From: Pseudobutyrivibrio sp.
GTDB taxonomy: Bacteria; Bacillota; Clostridia; Lachnospirales; Lachnospiraceae
DNA: 61,984 nt
Assembly (NCBI GenBank): GCA_017557435.1
Contig: JAFYYR010000009.1
Coordinates: 1 to 61,984 of the forward strand
Direction: 5' to 3'
Shown here: positions 7,483 through 15,815 of the stretch, in pieces
How the letters are laid out: each line of letters begins with the position of its first letter
Numbering within the stretch: position 1 is the stretch's first letter
Program-made: the position numbers and the translations under genes
The notes under the pieces: generated by a model
Told to the model about the DNA's origin: nothing
Seen by the model: the letters and a program-made list of their open reading frames with translations, nothing else
The model's database searches: none

Positions 7483-9165
7483 TTATTTAAATATAGGCTT
7501 TAAAGCATCAGCAAGCTTCTCTTTCATTGCCTGTGCCTCATCAAGGTCCTTACCCTTTGTAGTAAAGTATGTCTTGATCTTAGGCTCTGTACCTGAAGGA
7601 CGAACTACAACTGTACATCCATTTTCCAAACTATAGATAAGTACATTAGCTGAAGGAAGTCCTGTCTCAGCTGTATTCTTGTAATCTGTTACCTTTGAAA
7701 TCTTGATTCCGGCAAAATCAACTGGTGGCTTCTCACGAAGTGAGCTCATGATACCAGCCATTGTGTCCATGCCTGAAAGTCCAGGGAACTCAAATGAGTC
7801 TACCTTGTTGAGGTAACGGCCGTACTCTGCATAAATCTCCTCAAGGCGCTGCTTAAGTGAGCTGCCAATGCTGCGATAGTAAGCTGCCATCTCGCAGATA
7901 AGCATAGAGCCAATAACTGCATCCTTATCACGTACATAAGGACCAGCCAAGTATCCGTATGATTCCTCGAATCCAAAGATAAATCTATCTACCTGACCAT
8001 CTGCTTCAAGACCTGCAATCTGGTCACCAATCCACTTAAATCCAGTAAGAACTGAACGAAGCTCTACACCGTAGTGCTCTGCCACAGCATCAGCAAGTGG
8101 TGTGGAAACAATTGACTTAACTGCAACTGGGTTCTTAGGCATTGTGCCCTTTTCAATACGACCTGCTGCAATGTAATCAAGAAGAAGTACACCTACTTCA
8201 TTACCAGAAACAAGCTCGTAAGAACCATCTGGACATTTCATTGCGATACCAACTCTATCTGCATCTGGGTCAGTTGCAAGCATAAGATCTGCCCCTTCCT
8301 TCTCTGCAAGCTCAAGGCCAAGCTTAAGTGCATCAAAAATCTCAGGGTTAGGATAACTACATGTAGTGAAGTAGCCGTTAGGATACTCCTGTTCTGGAAC
8401 TATTGTAATATCGGTGATACCGATGTCGTTAAGTACGCGTGTAACTGGAACTAAGCCTGAGCCGTTAAGTGGGCTGTATACAAGCTTAAGTCCTGCTGTC
8501 TTGCAAAGGCCTGGACGAACCTGGCGCTCCTCGATAGCTGCATAGAATGCGTCCTTGCAATCATTGCCTACGAACTTGATAAGTCCCTTCTCAACACCCT
8601 CTGCAAATGAAATGACTTTTGCACCTGTAAGTACATCTGTCTTTTGAATCTCAGCGTATACAATAGCTGCTGCATCATCAGTCATCTGACATCCATCTGG
8701 ACCGTATGCCTTGTAACCATTGTATTTAGCAGGGTTGTGTGATGCTGTAACCATGATACCTGCATTACACTTGTAATATCTGGTAGCGAATGAAAGTGCT
8801 GGAACTGGCATAAGTGCATCGTAAATACGTACATTAATGCCATTGGCTGCAAGTACTCCTGCTGCCTCCTTAGCAAATACATCACTCTTAAGACGGCTAT
8901 CGTAACTGATAGCAACTGTCTGATTGCCACCCTGAGTCTTAACCCAGTTAGCAAGTCCCTGTGTAGCCTGACGAACTACGTAAATATTCATTCTATTTGT
9001 ACCTGCTCCAAGTACACCACGAAGTCCAGCTGTACCAAATGCAAGTGCAACAGCGAATCTATCTTTTATCTCTTCTTCATTCCCGCCAATCTTAGAAAGC
9101 TCTGGCTTAAGATCACAGTCTTCTAAGTCTGCTGCAAGCCAACGCTCATATTCCTTCATATACAT
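7483..9165 (-). CDS. pgcA: Phospho-sugar mutase (phosphoglucomutase)
   Basis: It interconverts glucose 1-phosphate and glucose 6-phosphate (or the mannose phosphates), feeding glycogen and cell-wall sugar nucleotide synthesis. The 560-residue length and order fit the alpha-D-phosphohexomutase family: GTAGLRG near residue 46, the phosphoserine loop TASHNPAKYNG at about 140, the metal loop DPDADR at about 302, the sugar loop GFEESYG at about 400 and a C-terminal phosphate-binding RPSGTEPK. It has its own ribosome site (AAGGAG) and terminator, so it is probably a single-gene unit. The gene symbol follows the Firmicute PgcA type. Confidence 0.93.
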   Translation of the reverse strand: MYMKEYERWLAADLEDCDLKPELSKIGGNEEEIKDRFAVALAFGTAGLRGVLGAGTNRMNIYVVRQATQGLANWVKTQGGNQTVAISYDSRLKSDVFAKEAAGVLAANGINVRIYDALMPVPALSFATRYYKCNAGIMVTASHNPAKYNGYKAYGPDGCQMTDDAAAIVYAEIQKTDVLTGAKVISFAEGVEKGLIKFVGNDCKDAFYAAIEERQVRPGLCKTAGLKLVYSPLNGSGLVPVTRVLNDIGITDITIVPEQEYPNGYFTTCSYPNPEIFDALKLGLELAEKEGADLMLATDPDADRVGIAMKCPDGSYELVSGNEVGVLLLDYIAAGRIEKGTMPKNPVAVKSIVSTPLADAVAEHYGVELRSVLTGFKWIGDQIAGLEADGQVDRFIFGFEESYGYLAGPYVRDKDAVIGSMLICEMAAYYRSIGSSLKQRLEEIYAEYGRYLNKVDSFEFPGLSGMDTMAGIMSSLREKPPVDFAGIKISKVTDYKNTAETGLPSANVLIYSLENGCTVVVRPSGTEPKIKTYFTTKGKDLDEAQAMKEKLADALKPIFK

Positions 9166-9241
9166 ATTTTCATCTCCTTGTATATTTACTTAAAACCTCT
9201 TTAATTTTAAGTTTTTAAGTTAGGCATGTCAAATCAATAAT

Positions 9242-9262
9242 GGCCACCTGATATAGGTGGCC
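9242..9262 (-). terminator. Hairpin after the mtnN gene
   Basis: The perfect stem GGCCACCT/AGGTGGCC follows the stop of the nucleosidase gene. The minus-strand tail (ATTATTGATTT) is only moderately T-rich, so this is a likely but not ideal terminator. Confidence 0.6.
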
Positions 9263-9268
9263 AAGAAT

Positions 9269-9955
9269 TTATTTAAGCTTTTTAATTACGTCAAGTACGA
9301 TTGCAATAGACTGTTCTGCGGCCTTACCTGCAAATGTATTGTAATCCATGGCACTGCCGTCTGCATCAGAGATGGAACGAATCAGTGTAAATGGAATGTT
9401 GTTAATGTAGCAAACATGGGCAATAGCACCGCCCTCCATATCTGCTGCAATAGCATTGAATTTAAGATGGATGTTCTGGCGCTGTCTGTCTGTATCTACA
9501 AATAAATCTCCAGATGCAATAACGCCTGTCTCAAAAGGAATCTCTCTAGCCTTAAGCACATCTACAACCACGCTTCTAAGTTCTGCATCAGCATCAAAAT
9601 TAATAACATTGATTCCTGATACAAGACCAGCTGGATCTCCAATAGCTGTAGTGTTCATGTCGTGCTGAACTGCTGATTCTGCAACTGCCACATTAAGTAC
9701 CTTAAGATCCTTAACAAGTGAACCTGCAACTCCAATATTGATAATCTTTTCAACTCCAAAATGGAGAATCATAATCTCACTACATACTGCAGCAAATACC
9801 TTACCAATGCCACTAACTGCAGCAACTACTTCGATACCATCGATTTTGCCAGATATAAACTCTATGCCGCTGATAACCTCTACCTTAGCTCCCTTAATGG
9901 ATGGCTTAAGATTCTCGATCTCAATCTGCATAGCGCCAATAATTCCTATTTTCAT
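9269..9955 (-). CDS. mtnN: 5'-methylthioadenosine/S-adenosylhomocysteine nucleosidase
   Basis: It hydrolyses methylthioadenosine and S-adenosylhomocysteine, giving S-ribosylhomocysteine, the LuxS substrate. The 228-residue protein has the family start MKIGIIGAMQIEIENL with the catalytic Glu at 12, the purine/ribose site AADMEGGAIAHV (about 170-180), and the catalytic Asp in SISDADG (about 197). luxS lies directly upstream (38-nt gap), so the two steps of the activated-methyl cycle are encoded together. Confidence 0.95.
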   Translation of the reverse strand: MKIGIIGAMQIEIENLKPSIKGAKVEVISGIEFISGKIDGIEVVAAVSGIGKVFAAVCSEIMILHFGVEKIINIGVAGSLVKDLKVLNVAVAESAVQHDMNTTAIGDPAGLVSGINVINFDADAELRSVVVDVLKAREIPFETGVIASGDLFVDTDRQRQNIHLKFNAIAADMEGGAIAHVCYINNIPFTLIRSISDADGSAMDYNTFAGKAAEQSIAIVLDVIKKLK

Positions 9956-9993
9956 ATAAGCTCTCCTTTACAGTGATTATTTTGTCTCGTCAA

Positions 9994-10458
9994 TTATTTT
10001 GTTGGATATGTAAATTCCATATTAGTCCATGAATTAAGAACTTCTAAGTACTTAGCACACTCAGTCTTAGCAAGATTAATATCTAAGTTCTCATAGTGAC
10101 CACACTCGATGGCTGATTTTCCAAAAACATCACCCTCGTGATCAACTGTCTGCTTAAACACCTTCTTAACTACCTCAAATGTCTTAACAGAATCAACACC
10201 CTTAACAACAAGGTAAAAACCGGTCTGACATCCCATTGGTCCAAAGTAGATTACATGATCTGCAATCTCAGAATTGCGGATATATGTGGCAATCATATGC
10301 TCAACAGAATGCATTGTTCCATTATCCATGTAGTCACCAGCATTAGGCTTTCTAGTACGAAGATCATAAGTGATGATATCTCCATCATCTACTCGTGAAA
10401 TGTAAAATCCTGGTGTAAGTACATTGTGGTCGATTGTAAAGCTCTTTATTTTTTCCAT
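9994..10458 (-). CDS. luxS: S-ribosylhomocysteine lyase
   Basis: LuxS cleaves S-ribosylhomocysteine to homocysteine and DPD, the precursor of autoinducer-2. The 154-residue protein carries the metal-binding HSVEH at 50-54 and a Cys near 79 in FGPMGCQTGFY. The third metal-binding residue lies in the ECGHYENLD region near 119. It is followed by mtnN, completing S-adenosylhomocysteine recycling. Whether the cell uses AI-2 as a signal cannot be told from the sequence. Confidence 0.96.
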   Translation of the reverse strand: MEKIKSFTIDHNVLTPGFYISRVDDGDIITYDLRTRKPNAGDYMDNGTMHSVEHMIATYIRNSEIADHVIYFGPMGCQTGFYLVVKGVDSVKTFEVVKKVFKQTVDHEGDVFGKSAIECGHYENLDINLAKTECAKYLEVLNSWTNMEFTYPTK

Positions 10459-10492
10459 TTTAAGTCCTCTTTCTAATGCCTATATCAATAGG

Positions 10493-11050
10493 CTATATTT
10501 CTTGTTTATAAACTACAGACTTTGCTATCTTATCTGCCGCCTCAGCTCCTTGGAATGTCTTAATAATCTCAAGGGCAAATGGTATGGCTGTGCCAAGTCC
10601 TCGGCTTGTGATGATATGACCATCGTGGCAAACTGCATCAGTTGATACATTAGCGCCTAGCAAATCACCCTCCATACCTGGATAGCATGTAGCCTTTTTG
10701 CCCTGAAGCAATCCAGCCTTGCCAAATACTGTAGGAGCTGCGCAAATTGCAGCAAGTCCCTTCTTAGATGTATTAAATCCATGTACCTGATCCATAAGAG
10801 GCTCGCAGAGCTCAAGATTGAGAGTACCTGGCATACCTCCTGGAAGTACAAGCATATCTGCACTATCAAAATTAACCTGCTCAATAAGCTTGTCGCAAAC
10901 TGTCATAATGCCATGACTTCCTGGAACCCGCTTATTGCCAGTGATAGATACCATATCTATTTCAATTCCTGCACGTCTAAGTAAATCGACAACTGTAAGG
11001 GCTTCGATTTCCTCGTGGCCCTCTGCCATAAAAATCAATACTTTACTCAT
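10493..11050 (-). CDS. DJ-1/PfpI family protein
   Basis: This is a 185-residue protein of the DJ-1/ThiJ/YajL class. The conserved glutamate lies in MAEGHEEIEAL (E15 region) and the nucleophile elbow reads AAICAAPTVFGKAG (Cys about 101), followed by GKKATCYPGME. Proteins of this class act in carbonyl or oxidative stress repair. It sits 34 nt upstream of luxS on the same strand and may be cotranscribed with it. A second, more distant DJ-1-like gene lies at 38162-38674. Confidence 0.85.
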   Translation of the reverse strand: MSKVLIFMAEGHEEIEALTVVDLLRRAGIEIDMVSITGNKRVPGSHGIMTVCDKLIEQVNFDSADMLVLPGGMPGTLNLELCEPLMDQVHGFNTSKKGLAAICAAPTVFGKAGLLQGKKATCYPGMEGDLLGANVSTDAVCHDGHIITSRGLGTAIPFALEIIKTFQGAEAADKIAKSVVYKQEI

Positions 11051-11152
11051 AGCTACCTCCCGTCTACAAAAATATCATAGGTCTATTATATATAGTATTT
11101 ATGCATTAAACAAACACTTTTACCATTCTTATACTTATTTCTTTCTCAATAA

Positions 11153-11728
11153 CTATTTTCTGGTAATAATCAAATAAATAACCAAACCAATCAATACTGC
11201 AAGCCAAAGTACAATTGCCATAGTTGCAATCCTTTTAAACCTAGTATTGGTATATAGATATCCACCAAATGGAAGGGATAGAATAAAGCTATCCACATCT
11301 ACATATTTGGATACTCCATCCACTAGCTCGTCTATTACAGGGAATTTCACTCCCAGCTTTTCCTCCTCGCCTACGTAGTCAAATAGGCTCACAAGCTCAT
11401 TAGGATTTTTTCTGACCTCTGACATAGCCTTTTTACATAATTCCCGGGAGGCGTTTATGCGCTTTTCTTCCTCATCAAGCGAATCAAGCTGGCTACTTAT
11501 AGCCTCAGAAATGCTGATATCCTCATTCAAAACATCTGTAATGGTCTCTATTGTTACACCCATTTTTCTGAGAACTATTATCTGCTTAAGTTCATTAATA
11601 TCCTCATCACTGTAATTTCTGTATTTGCTTTCCTTATCTCTATCAGGTCCTATCAGTCCCTTCTTCTCGTAAAATCTAATATTGCTGACAGATATTCCCA
11701 AAGCCTCAGATACTTCTCCTATTTTCAT
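11153..11728 (-). CDS. Membrane-anchored MerR family regulator
   Basis: The N-terminus is a normal MerR winged helix (MKIGEVSEALGISVSNIRFYEKKGLI, about 1-70) followed by a helical dimerisation stretch. The C-terminal 25 residues (about 165-188, WLAVLIGLVIYLIITRK) form one clear transmembrane helix. There is no cysteine metal-binding loop. This makes it a one-component, membrane-tethered DNA-binding protein, an uncommon MerR layout. Its ATG overlaps the 3' end of the MutS-like gene by 23 nt, so the two are translationally coupled. Target genes are unknown. Confidence 0.85.
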   Translation of the reverse strand: MKIGEVSEALGISVSNIRFYEKKGLIGPDRDKESKYRNYSDEDINELKQIIVLRKMGVTIETITDVLNEDISISEAISSQLDSLDEEEKRINASRELCKKAMSEVRKNPNELVSLFDYVGEEEKLGVKFPVIDELVDGVSKYVDVDSFILSLPFGGYLYTNTRFKRIATMAIVLWLAVLIGLVIYLIITRK

Positions 11729-13226
11729 TTAGGTAACTCCTTGCATTTGTAATGATTTCACTTGGATACTGTAAATATTCTAACAGTGCAATAGCATTTT
11801 TACTACTGCTTACCCCTTCATGAATCCTGTAATCAAAGACAATCTCATTCTCAAGAATCTGACTGTCAAAATGGAAGTTTATATACCCCTTTTGAGATGT
11901 AAGCTCCATATCGTGGGTGGCTATAATCACATACACATCCCTTTCTGATAAATATGTGAGAATGGCCTTTGATGCTGCAATCCTCTCCTTGGTATTCGTT
12001 CCCTTTAAAATCTCATCTATTACTATAAAAAGCTTGTCATTTGACTGCTGCACTTCCTCTAGGATGCGCTTTATATAGTTGGCCTCCCTATAGTAATAAC
12101 TCTCATGACTTATCACATCATCTCTAAGTGCCATACAGGTCATAACCTTCATTTTAGGCAGGACAAATCTATTTGCTGTAACTGTATTTATAGATTGAGC
12201 AAGAATTGAGCCTATGGCCACGGCCTTTATAAAAGTAGATTTCCCTGCTGCATTAGGACCTGTGATTATAATTTTTTCATCTATAGTAAGCTCATTTTCA
12301 ACTGGCTTATCTATAAGAGGATGCACGAGCCCCTCCATTTTAAAACTGCTATCAGAAAATCCCGGTATACACCATCTATCTACTCGGCTTCTATATTCTG
12401 CTATATTCATGGCGCAATCTATCCTTCCAATCATTTGCAAAATCAGAAGTACATCCTGCTCCTTTTTATATATGCCCTTCATCACAAGATTATAGATAGC
12501 TATGTCATATAGTAAGACACCATAAATATATTCCACCATCATCACTACCACCTCTCCAGTGAAGCTGGCTCTTTTTCTAGAAATCACCCCCGCCATGATT
12601 CTACTAAGATTTTTAATATTCTGATACGCTCTTTTCTCTGGCTCCGAAATATATCTGCTAAGAGTCTGATTTTTAATCAAAGTTCCTGCATTATCATATA
12701 TTTCCTTAAAAGACATCATAGTATTGATAAATATCTCGTACTTTCTCTTTACAAATAAATATATTGTGAGATTAATAAGGCCGTTAATCACAAGAGCTGC
12801 TATAAAAAACGGATTCTGGGTTACCATAGCGATAATTCCAAAAACAATCAGCGTCACCTGAAGCAGGTGGATAACCCATCCTTTATCTAAAAGTAGCATG
12901 TCGCTGTCCTTAAGTAGTTCGTATAAATAATAGCTTTCTGTGACTTTTCCTATCTTCCTAAGCCTATCCTTTACAGATCTTTTCAGCTTGCTCTCTTTTT
13001 CAAATTCTTCTATTAAATCTTCTGAGATTTTATCCTCCGGACAATGGAGCAGGTGATACAGATACTGCTCTCCTAAGAAACTCTGCCCATGATTAATCTC
13101 AAGAAACACCTGATCCATTTCTAAATCATTCCATGTAATATCATCAACCTTTCCGGGGCTCATGTTCTCATGCATTCTTCTAACCAAATTCATCCTATCC
13201 TTTGCATCATAATAGAATTCTTTCAT
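11706..13226 (-). CDS. Membrane-associated MutS-family ATPase
   Basis: The C-terminal half is a MutS domain V ATPase: Walker A GPNAAGKST (about 322-330), Walker B FIVIDEILKGTN (about 400), and an ATHD H-loop region. The usual mismatch-recognition domain I is missing. Two hydrophobic segments at about 113-155 (VIHLLQVTLIVFGIIAM and FFIAALVINGLINLTIYLF) suggest membrane association. At 506 residues it is far shorter than MutS. It is therefore not the mismatch-repair MutS, and its role is unknown. It is coupled to a membrane-anchored MerR downstream. Confidence 0.82.
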   Translation of the reverse strand: MKEFYYDAKDRMNLVRRMHENMSPGKVDDITWNDLEMDQVFLEINHGQSFLGEQYLYHLLHCPEDKISEDLIEEFEKESKLKRSVKDRLRKIGKVTESYYLYELLKDSDMLLLDKGWVIHLLQVTLIVFGIIAMVTQNPFFIAALVINGLINLTIYLFVKRKYEIFINTMMSFKEIYDNAGTLIKNQTLSRYISEPEKRAYQNIKNLSRIMAGVISRKRASFTGEVVVMMVEYIYGVLLYDIAIYNLVMKGIYKKEQDVLLILQMIGRIDCAMNIAEYRSRVDRWCIPGFSDSSFKMEGLVHPLIDKPVENELTIDEKIIITGPNAAGKSTFIKAVAIGSILAQSINTVTANRFVLPKMKVMTCMALRDDVISHESYYYREANYIKRILEEVQQSNDKLFIVIDEILKGTNTKERIAASKAILTYLSERDVYVIIATHDMELTSQKGYINFHFDSQILENEIVFDYRIHEGVSSSKNAIALLEYLQYPSEIITNARSYLNENRRSI

Positions 13227-13304
13227 ATCTGTACCTCCTGTTTTAACAGGGATTTTAAAGTATGAACCAGGTTTAGAGTCAATGATTTATATAATTTTTT
13301 TCAT

Positions 13305-13333
13305 AAAAAAAGGCCATGGACGTACCATAGCCT
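13305..13333 (-). terminator. Terminator of the Cys-rich MarR operon
   Basis: The stem AGGCCATGG/CCATAGCCT (13311-13319 with 13325-13333, one G-U pair) is followed on the minus strand by TTTTTT. It closely resembles the hairpin at 15772-15800. Confidence 0.85.
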
Positions 13334-13361
13334 AATAATCTATAAACAATTCTTTGAATAC

Positions 13362-13685
13362 TTAGCCAACCAACAATTCTTTTAAACTGTTTTCATCAAT
13401 ACCCTTATTGCATGCAATAACATTATCATCAACTACAATAGCAGGCTTGCTAATTATTCCATATTCACTTGCAAATTCAATGCTGTCCGTATATGAAAGC
13501 TTTACTGCAACATTTAATTCCTGAACCTTTTCCTTTAATTGCTCATATAAATTGTAACCGCTTTTGCAACAGCTGCTTCCTACCACAACAACATTCTTTA
13601 GTTCACAGCCTTCTACCATATTTACAAATTCCGTTTCGATATCACAACATTCTTTTTGCTTGCTCAATAAATCGAATAAATTCAT
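13362..13685 (-). CDS. Thioredoxin-fold protein with a CC motif
   Basis: This 107-residue protein has a thioredoxin-like fold. VVVVGSSCCKSGYN places a vicinal Cys pair at 39-40 where thioredoxins carry CxxC, and the cis-proline loop is ISKPAIVV. Another Cys pair sits at 13-14 and single Cys residues occur at 27 and 98. Related 'redox-active disulfide' proteins accompany UPF0718/ArsP-type permeases, as here (10-nt gap). A role in reducing or handing over a thiophilic substrate such as an arsenical is inference. Confidence 0.75.
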   Translation of the reverse strand: MNLFDLLSKQKECCDIETEFVNMVEGCELKNVVVVGSSCCKSGYNLYEQLKEKVQELNVAVKLSYTDSIEFASEYGIISKPAIVVDDNVIACNKGIDENSLKELLVG

Positions 13686-13695
13686 TTTTCTGTCC

Positions 13696-14706
13696 TCAAA
13701 TTAGTAATATATTTTGTATTATGTTAAACATGTATCCAACAATCATAATTCCCACCAAGCATATTGCCAGGAAGGCAAAAAACAGCTTTCCTTTTACTAT
13801 TTTTTTCAGCATTATAAGTGATGGCAAAGAAAGTGTAGTGATAGACATCATAAATGCCAAAATCACACCAAGGTATGCTCCTTTTTTCAATAAGGCCTCT
13901 GCAATTGCAATGGTCTGAAATATGTCCGCATATACAGGTGCACCTAATATAGTTGCTATGAATACAGCAAAAGGATTTCCCTTACCAAGAATTCTCACCA
14001 CCAATTCCTTAGGAATCCAATTATGAATAAATGCACCTACGCCCACTCCAATGATTATAAAGATCCATATATTCTTAATTGTATTTAAAGCCTCTCTCAG
14101 CCCAATTTTTATTCTATCTTTTTGTGTCTGGTTTAAAAGCTGTACCTGAGTAGACTTTACTTTATTTCTAACAAATTCTTCTACTTCATTCTCCATATGA
14201 AGAGCTCCAATAATCCAGCCTCCTACGATTGCAATTATCAGCCCTGTAACAATATAGACAATGGCAACCTTCCATCCAAAGATGCTTGCTAATAATACGC
14301 ATGACGCTATATCAACCATTGGGGAAGATATTAAAAAGGAGAATGTAACTCCCACAGGTAGTCCTGCATTAGTAAACCCTATAAATATAGGAATAGATGA
14401 ACAAGAACAAAAGGATGTAACAGTTCCAAATAATGCAGCTACAATATTAGCCCATAAACCATTAAGTTTATCCAAAACAGCTCTCGTTTTTTCAGGAGGA
14501 ATATACGTATCAATATAACCGAAGATTGAAATCAAACTAAAAAGCAAAATCATAATTTTAATTGTGTCGTAAACAAAAAAATGTATGCTCCCTCCAAGCT
14601 TGCCTTCAATATCGATACCAATCATTGTAAGAAGTCTCCCGGTGCATGTAGCCAACCACTCCATTCCCAACAATTCATCCTGTACAAATTTTAGTATTTT
14701 TCCCAT
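13696..14706 (-). CDS. UPF0718/ArsP-type permease
   Basis: This is a polytopic membrane protein of 336 residues in the PF03773 family. The second main segment carries SFCSCSSIPIFIGF, with Cys at 100 and 102; the family CxC motif lies in the transport core. Characterised ArsP proteins export trivalent organoarsenicals. The gene is flanked by a CC thioredoxin-fold gene and a PAT-like acetyltransferase gene, under a Cys-rich MarR, which fits export of a thiol-reactive compound. Metal specificity is not proven by sequence. Confidence 0.82.
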   Translation of the reverse strand: MGKILKFVQDELLGMEWLATCTGRLLTMIGIDIEGKLGGSIHFFVYDTIKIMILLFSLISIFGYIDTYIPPEKTRAVLDKLNGLWANIVAALFGTVTSFCSCSSIPIFIGFTNAGLPVGVTFSFLISSPMVDIASCVLLASIFGWKVAIVYIVTGLIIAIVGGWIIGALHMENEVEEFVRNKVKSTQVQLLNQTQKDRIKIGLREALNTIKNIWIFIIIGVGVGAFIHNWIPKELVVRILGKGNPFAVFIATILGAPVYADIFQTIAIAEALLKKGAYLGVILAFMMSITTLSLPSLIMLKKIVKGKLFFAFLAICLVGIMIVGYMFNIIQNILLI

Positions 14707-14720
14707 TATGTCTCTCTACT

Positions 14721-15206
14721 TTAAACTATCATTTGACTTCTTTTTTCCATCAATGTTGTATCTTGCCAAATTCCAAATTTATCTTTTGCTATTTTTTCTC
14801 TGGTTCCAATAACTCTAAAGCCACATTTTTCATGTAATTTAATGCTGCTCTCATTTATAGAGAAAATTGCAGAATACAGACTCCAATATCCATTCTTTTC
14901 GCTTTCAGAACATAAATGTGATAAAAGAGTTGTTCCTATTCCTTTATTCTGCCAAGCTTCATCTACATAAACACTGACTTCCACAGCTCCCTTGTAAACG
15001 CATCTGCCTGATATAGGTGCAATAGTAATCCAACCACATACAATGCCATCTTCCTCATAAACATATCTGCATTCTTTGCAATGTGCTGAATCCCATTCTT
15101 CAAATGAAGGACTCTGAGTATTAAATGTGGAAATCCCTCTTTCTAATGCCTGCTGGTATATTTCCTTAACTCTGTTCCAATCTTCATGTCTCATCTCTCT
15201 AATCAT
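14721..15206 (-). CDS. GNAT acetyltransferase, PAT/ArsN1-like
   Basis: This 161-residue acetyltransferase resembles phosphinothricin N-acetyltransferases: start MIREMRHEDWNRVKEIYQQ, the family GISTFNT loop, VEVSVYVDE, and the acetyl-CoA loop WQNKGIGTTL. The related ArsN1 enzymes inactivate arsinothricin, an arsenic-containing glutamate analogue. Its place directly before an ArsP-like permease makes that reading attractive, but substrates of this family vary (methionine sulfoximine, phosphinothricin). Confidence 0.82.
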   Translation of the reverse strand: MIREMRHEDWNRVKEIYQQALERGISTFNTQSPSFEEWDSAHCKECRYVYEEDGIVCGWITIAPISGRCVYKGAVEVSVYVDEAWQNKGIGTTLLSHLCSESEKNGYWSLYSAIFSINESSIKLHEKCGFRVIGTREKIAKDKFGIWQDTTLMEKRSQMIV

Positions 15207-15239
15207 AGCAATATACCTCTTTTCTTTTTGTGACGTCTG

Positions 15240-15668
15240 TTACTTTGAAGCTTCTAAAGCTGAATTTATCAACTCCAATGATTCTAATACTTGTTTTTGC
15301 TTGTCTTTCGGTATCTTACTGCAGATATCTGCAAACTTATCATCCATGGATTTTTCTATTTTTTCAAAACGCTCAATACCCATGTCGGTAAGACTCAATT
15401 CCACAAATCTCCTGTCAATCTCCGAAGGTTTACGAACCACATAACCTTTTTTTACTAAATCATCGACAGTTCGACTAACCACACTCTTATCCGAATGAAG
15501 TCTGTCTGCAAGATCTTTCACAGATATGCCTGGAGCTCTTCCAATTTCGACCAACGCAAAGCACTGCTGCTTATTTACGCTACAGCAACAACAATCCTCT
15601 GCATCCACACTGTCTAGAAGGAATTCCAGTTGTCTCACTTGTTCTCTAAAATTTTTTGAATAACTCAT
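15240..15668 (-). CDS. MarR family regulator with a four-cysteine cluster
   Basis: This 142-residue MarR repressor has a winged helix at about 45-105 (VKDLADRLHSDKSVVSRTVDDL) with the wing DRRFVELSLT. Four consecutive cysteines at 26-29 plus C36 lie in the N-terminal helix region, which is unusual and suggests thiol-based sensing of a soft metal or metalloid or of oxidants. It heads the GNAT/permease/thioredoxin operon, with a 33-nt gap to the GNAT gene. A palindrome overlapping its own -35 box (15712-15726) is the likely operator. Confidence 0.87.
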   Translation of the reverse strand: MSYSKNFREQVRQLEFLLDSVDAEDCCCCSVNKQQCFALVEIGRAPGISVKDLADRLHSDKSVVSRTVDDLVKKGYVVRKPSEIDRRFVELSLTDMGIERFEKIEKSMDDKFADICSKIPKDKQKQVLESLELINSALEASK

Positions 15669-15696
15669 ATCCTTCCTCCTTTAAAATGTTGAACTT

Positions 15697-15725
15697 ATTC
15701 TACACTTAATCGTTGCGTTTTGCAA
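15697..15725 (-). promoter_or_regulatory. Promoter of the Cys-rich MarR operon
   Basis: On the minus strand the -35 box is TTGCAA (15720-15725) and the -10 box TAGAAT (15697-15702), with a 17-bp spacer. Confidence 0.75.
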
Positions 15726-15726
15726 C
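15712..15726. promoter_or_regulatory. Likely MarR operator
   Basis: The inverted repeat GTTGC/GCAAC with a 5-bp centre overlaps the -35 box. A looser TTGC...GCAA pair with a wider centre lies about 15 bp further upstream. Confidence 0.65.
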
Positions 15727-15771
15727 TATTTATTTTTGCATCTATTGTATATCGCAACAAATTCAAATCAT

Positions 15772-15800
15772 TAAAAAAGGCCATGGACTTGCCATGGCCT
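15772..15800 (-). terminator. Terminator of the 118-residue orphan gene
   Basis: The perfect stem AGGCCATGG/CCATGGCCT (15778-15786 with 15792-15800) is followed by TTTTTT on the minus strand. Confidence 0.9.
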
Positions 15801-15815
15801 AAAATACATATTCAA

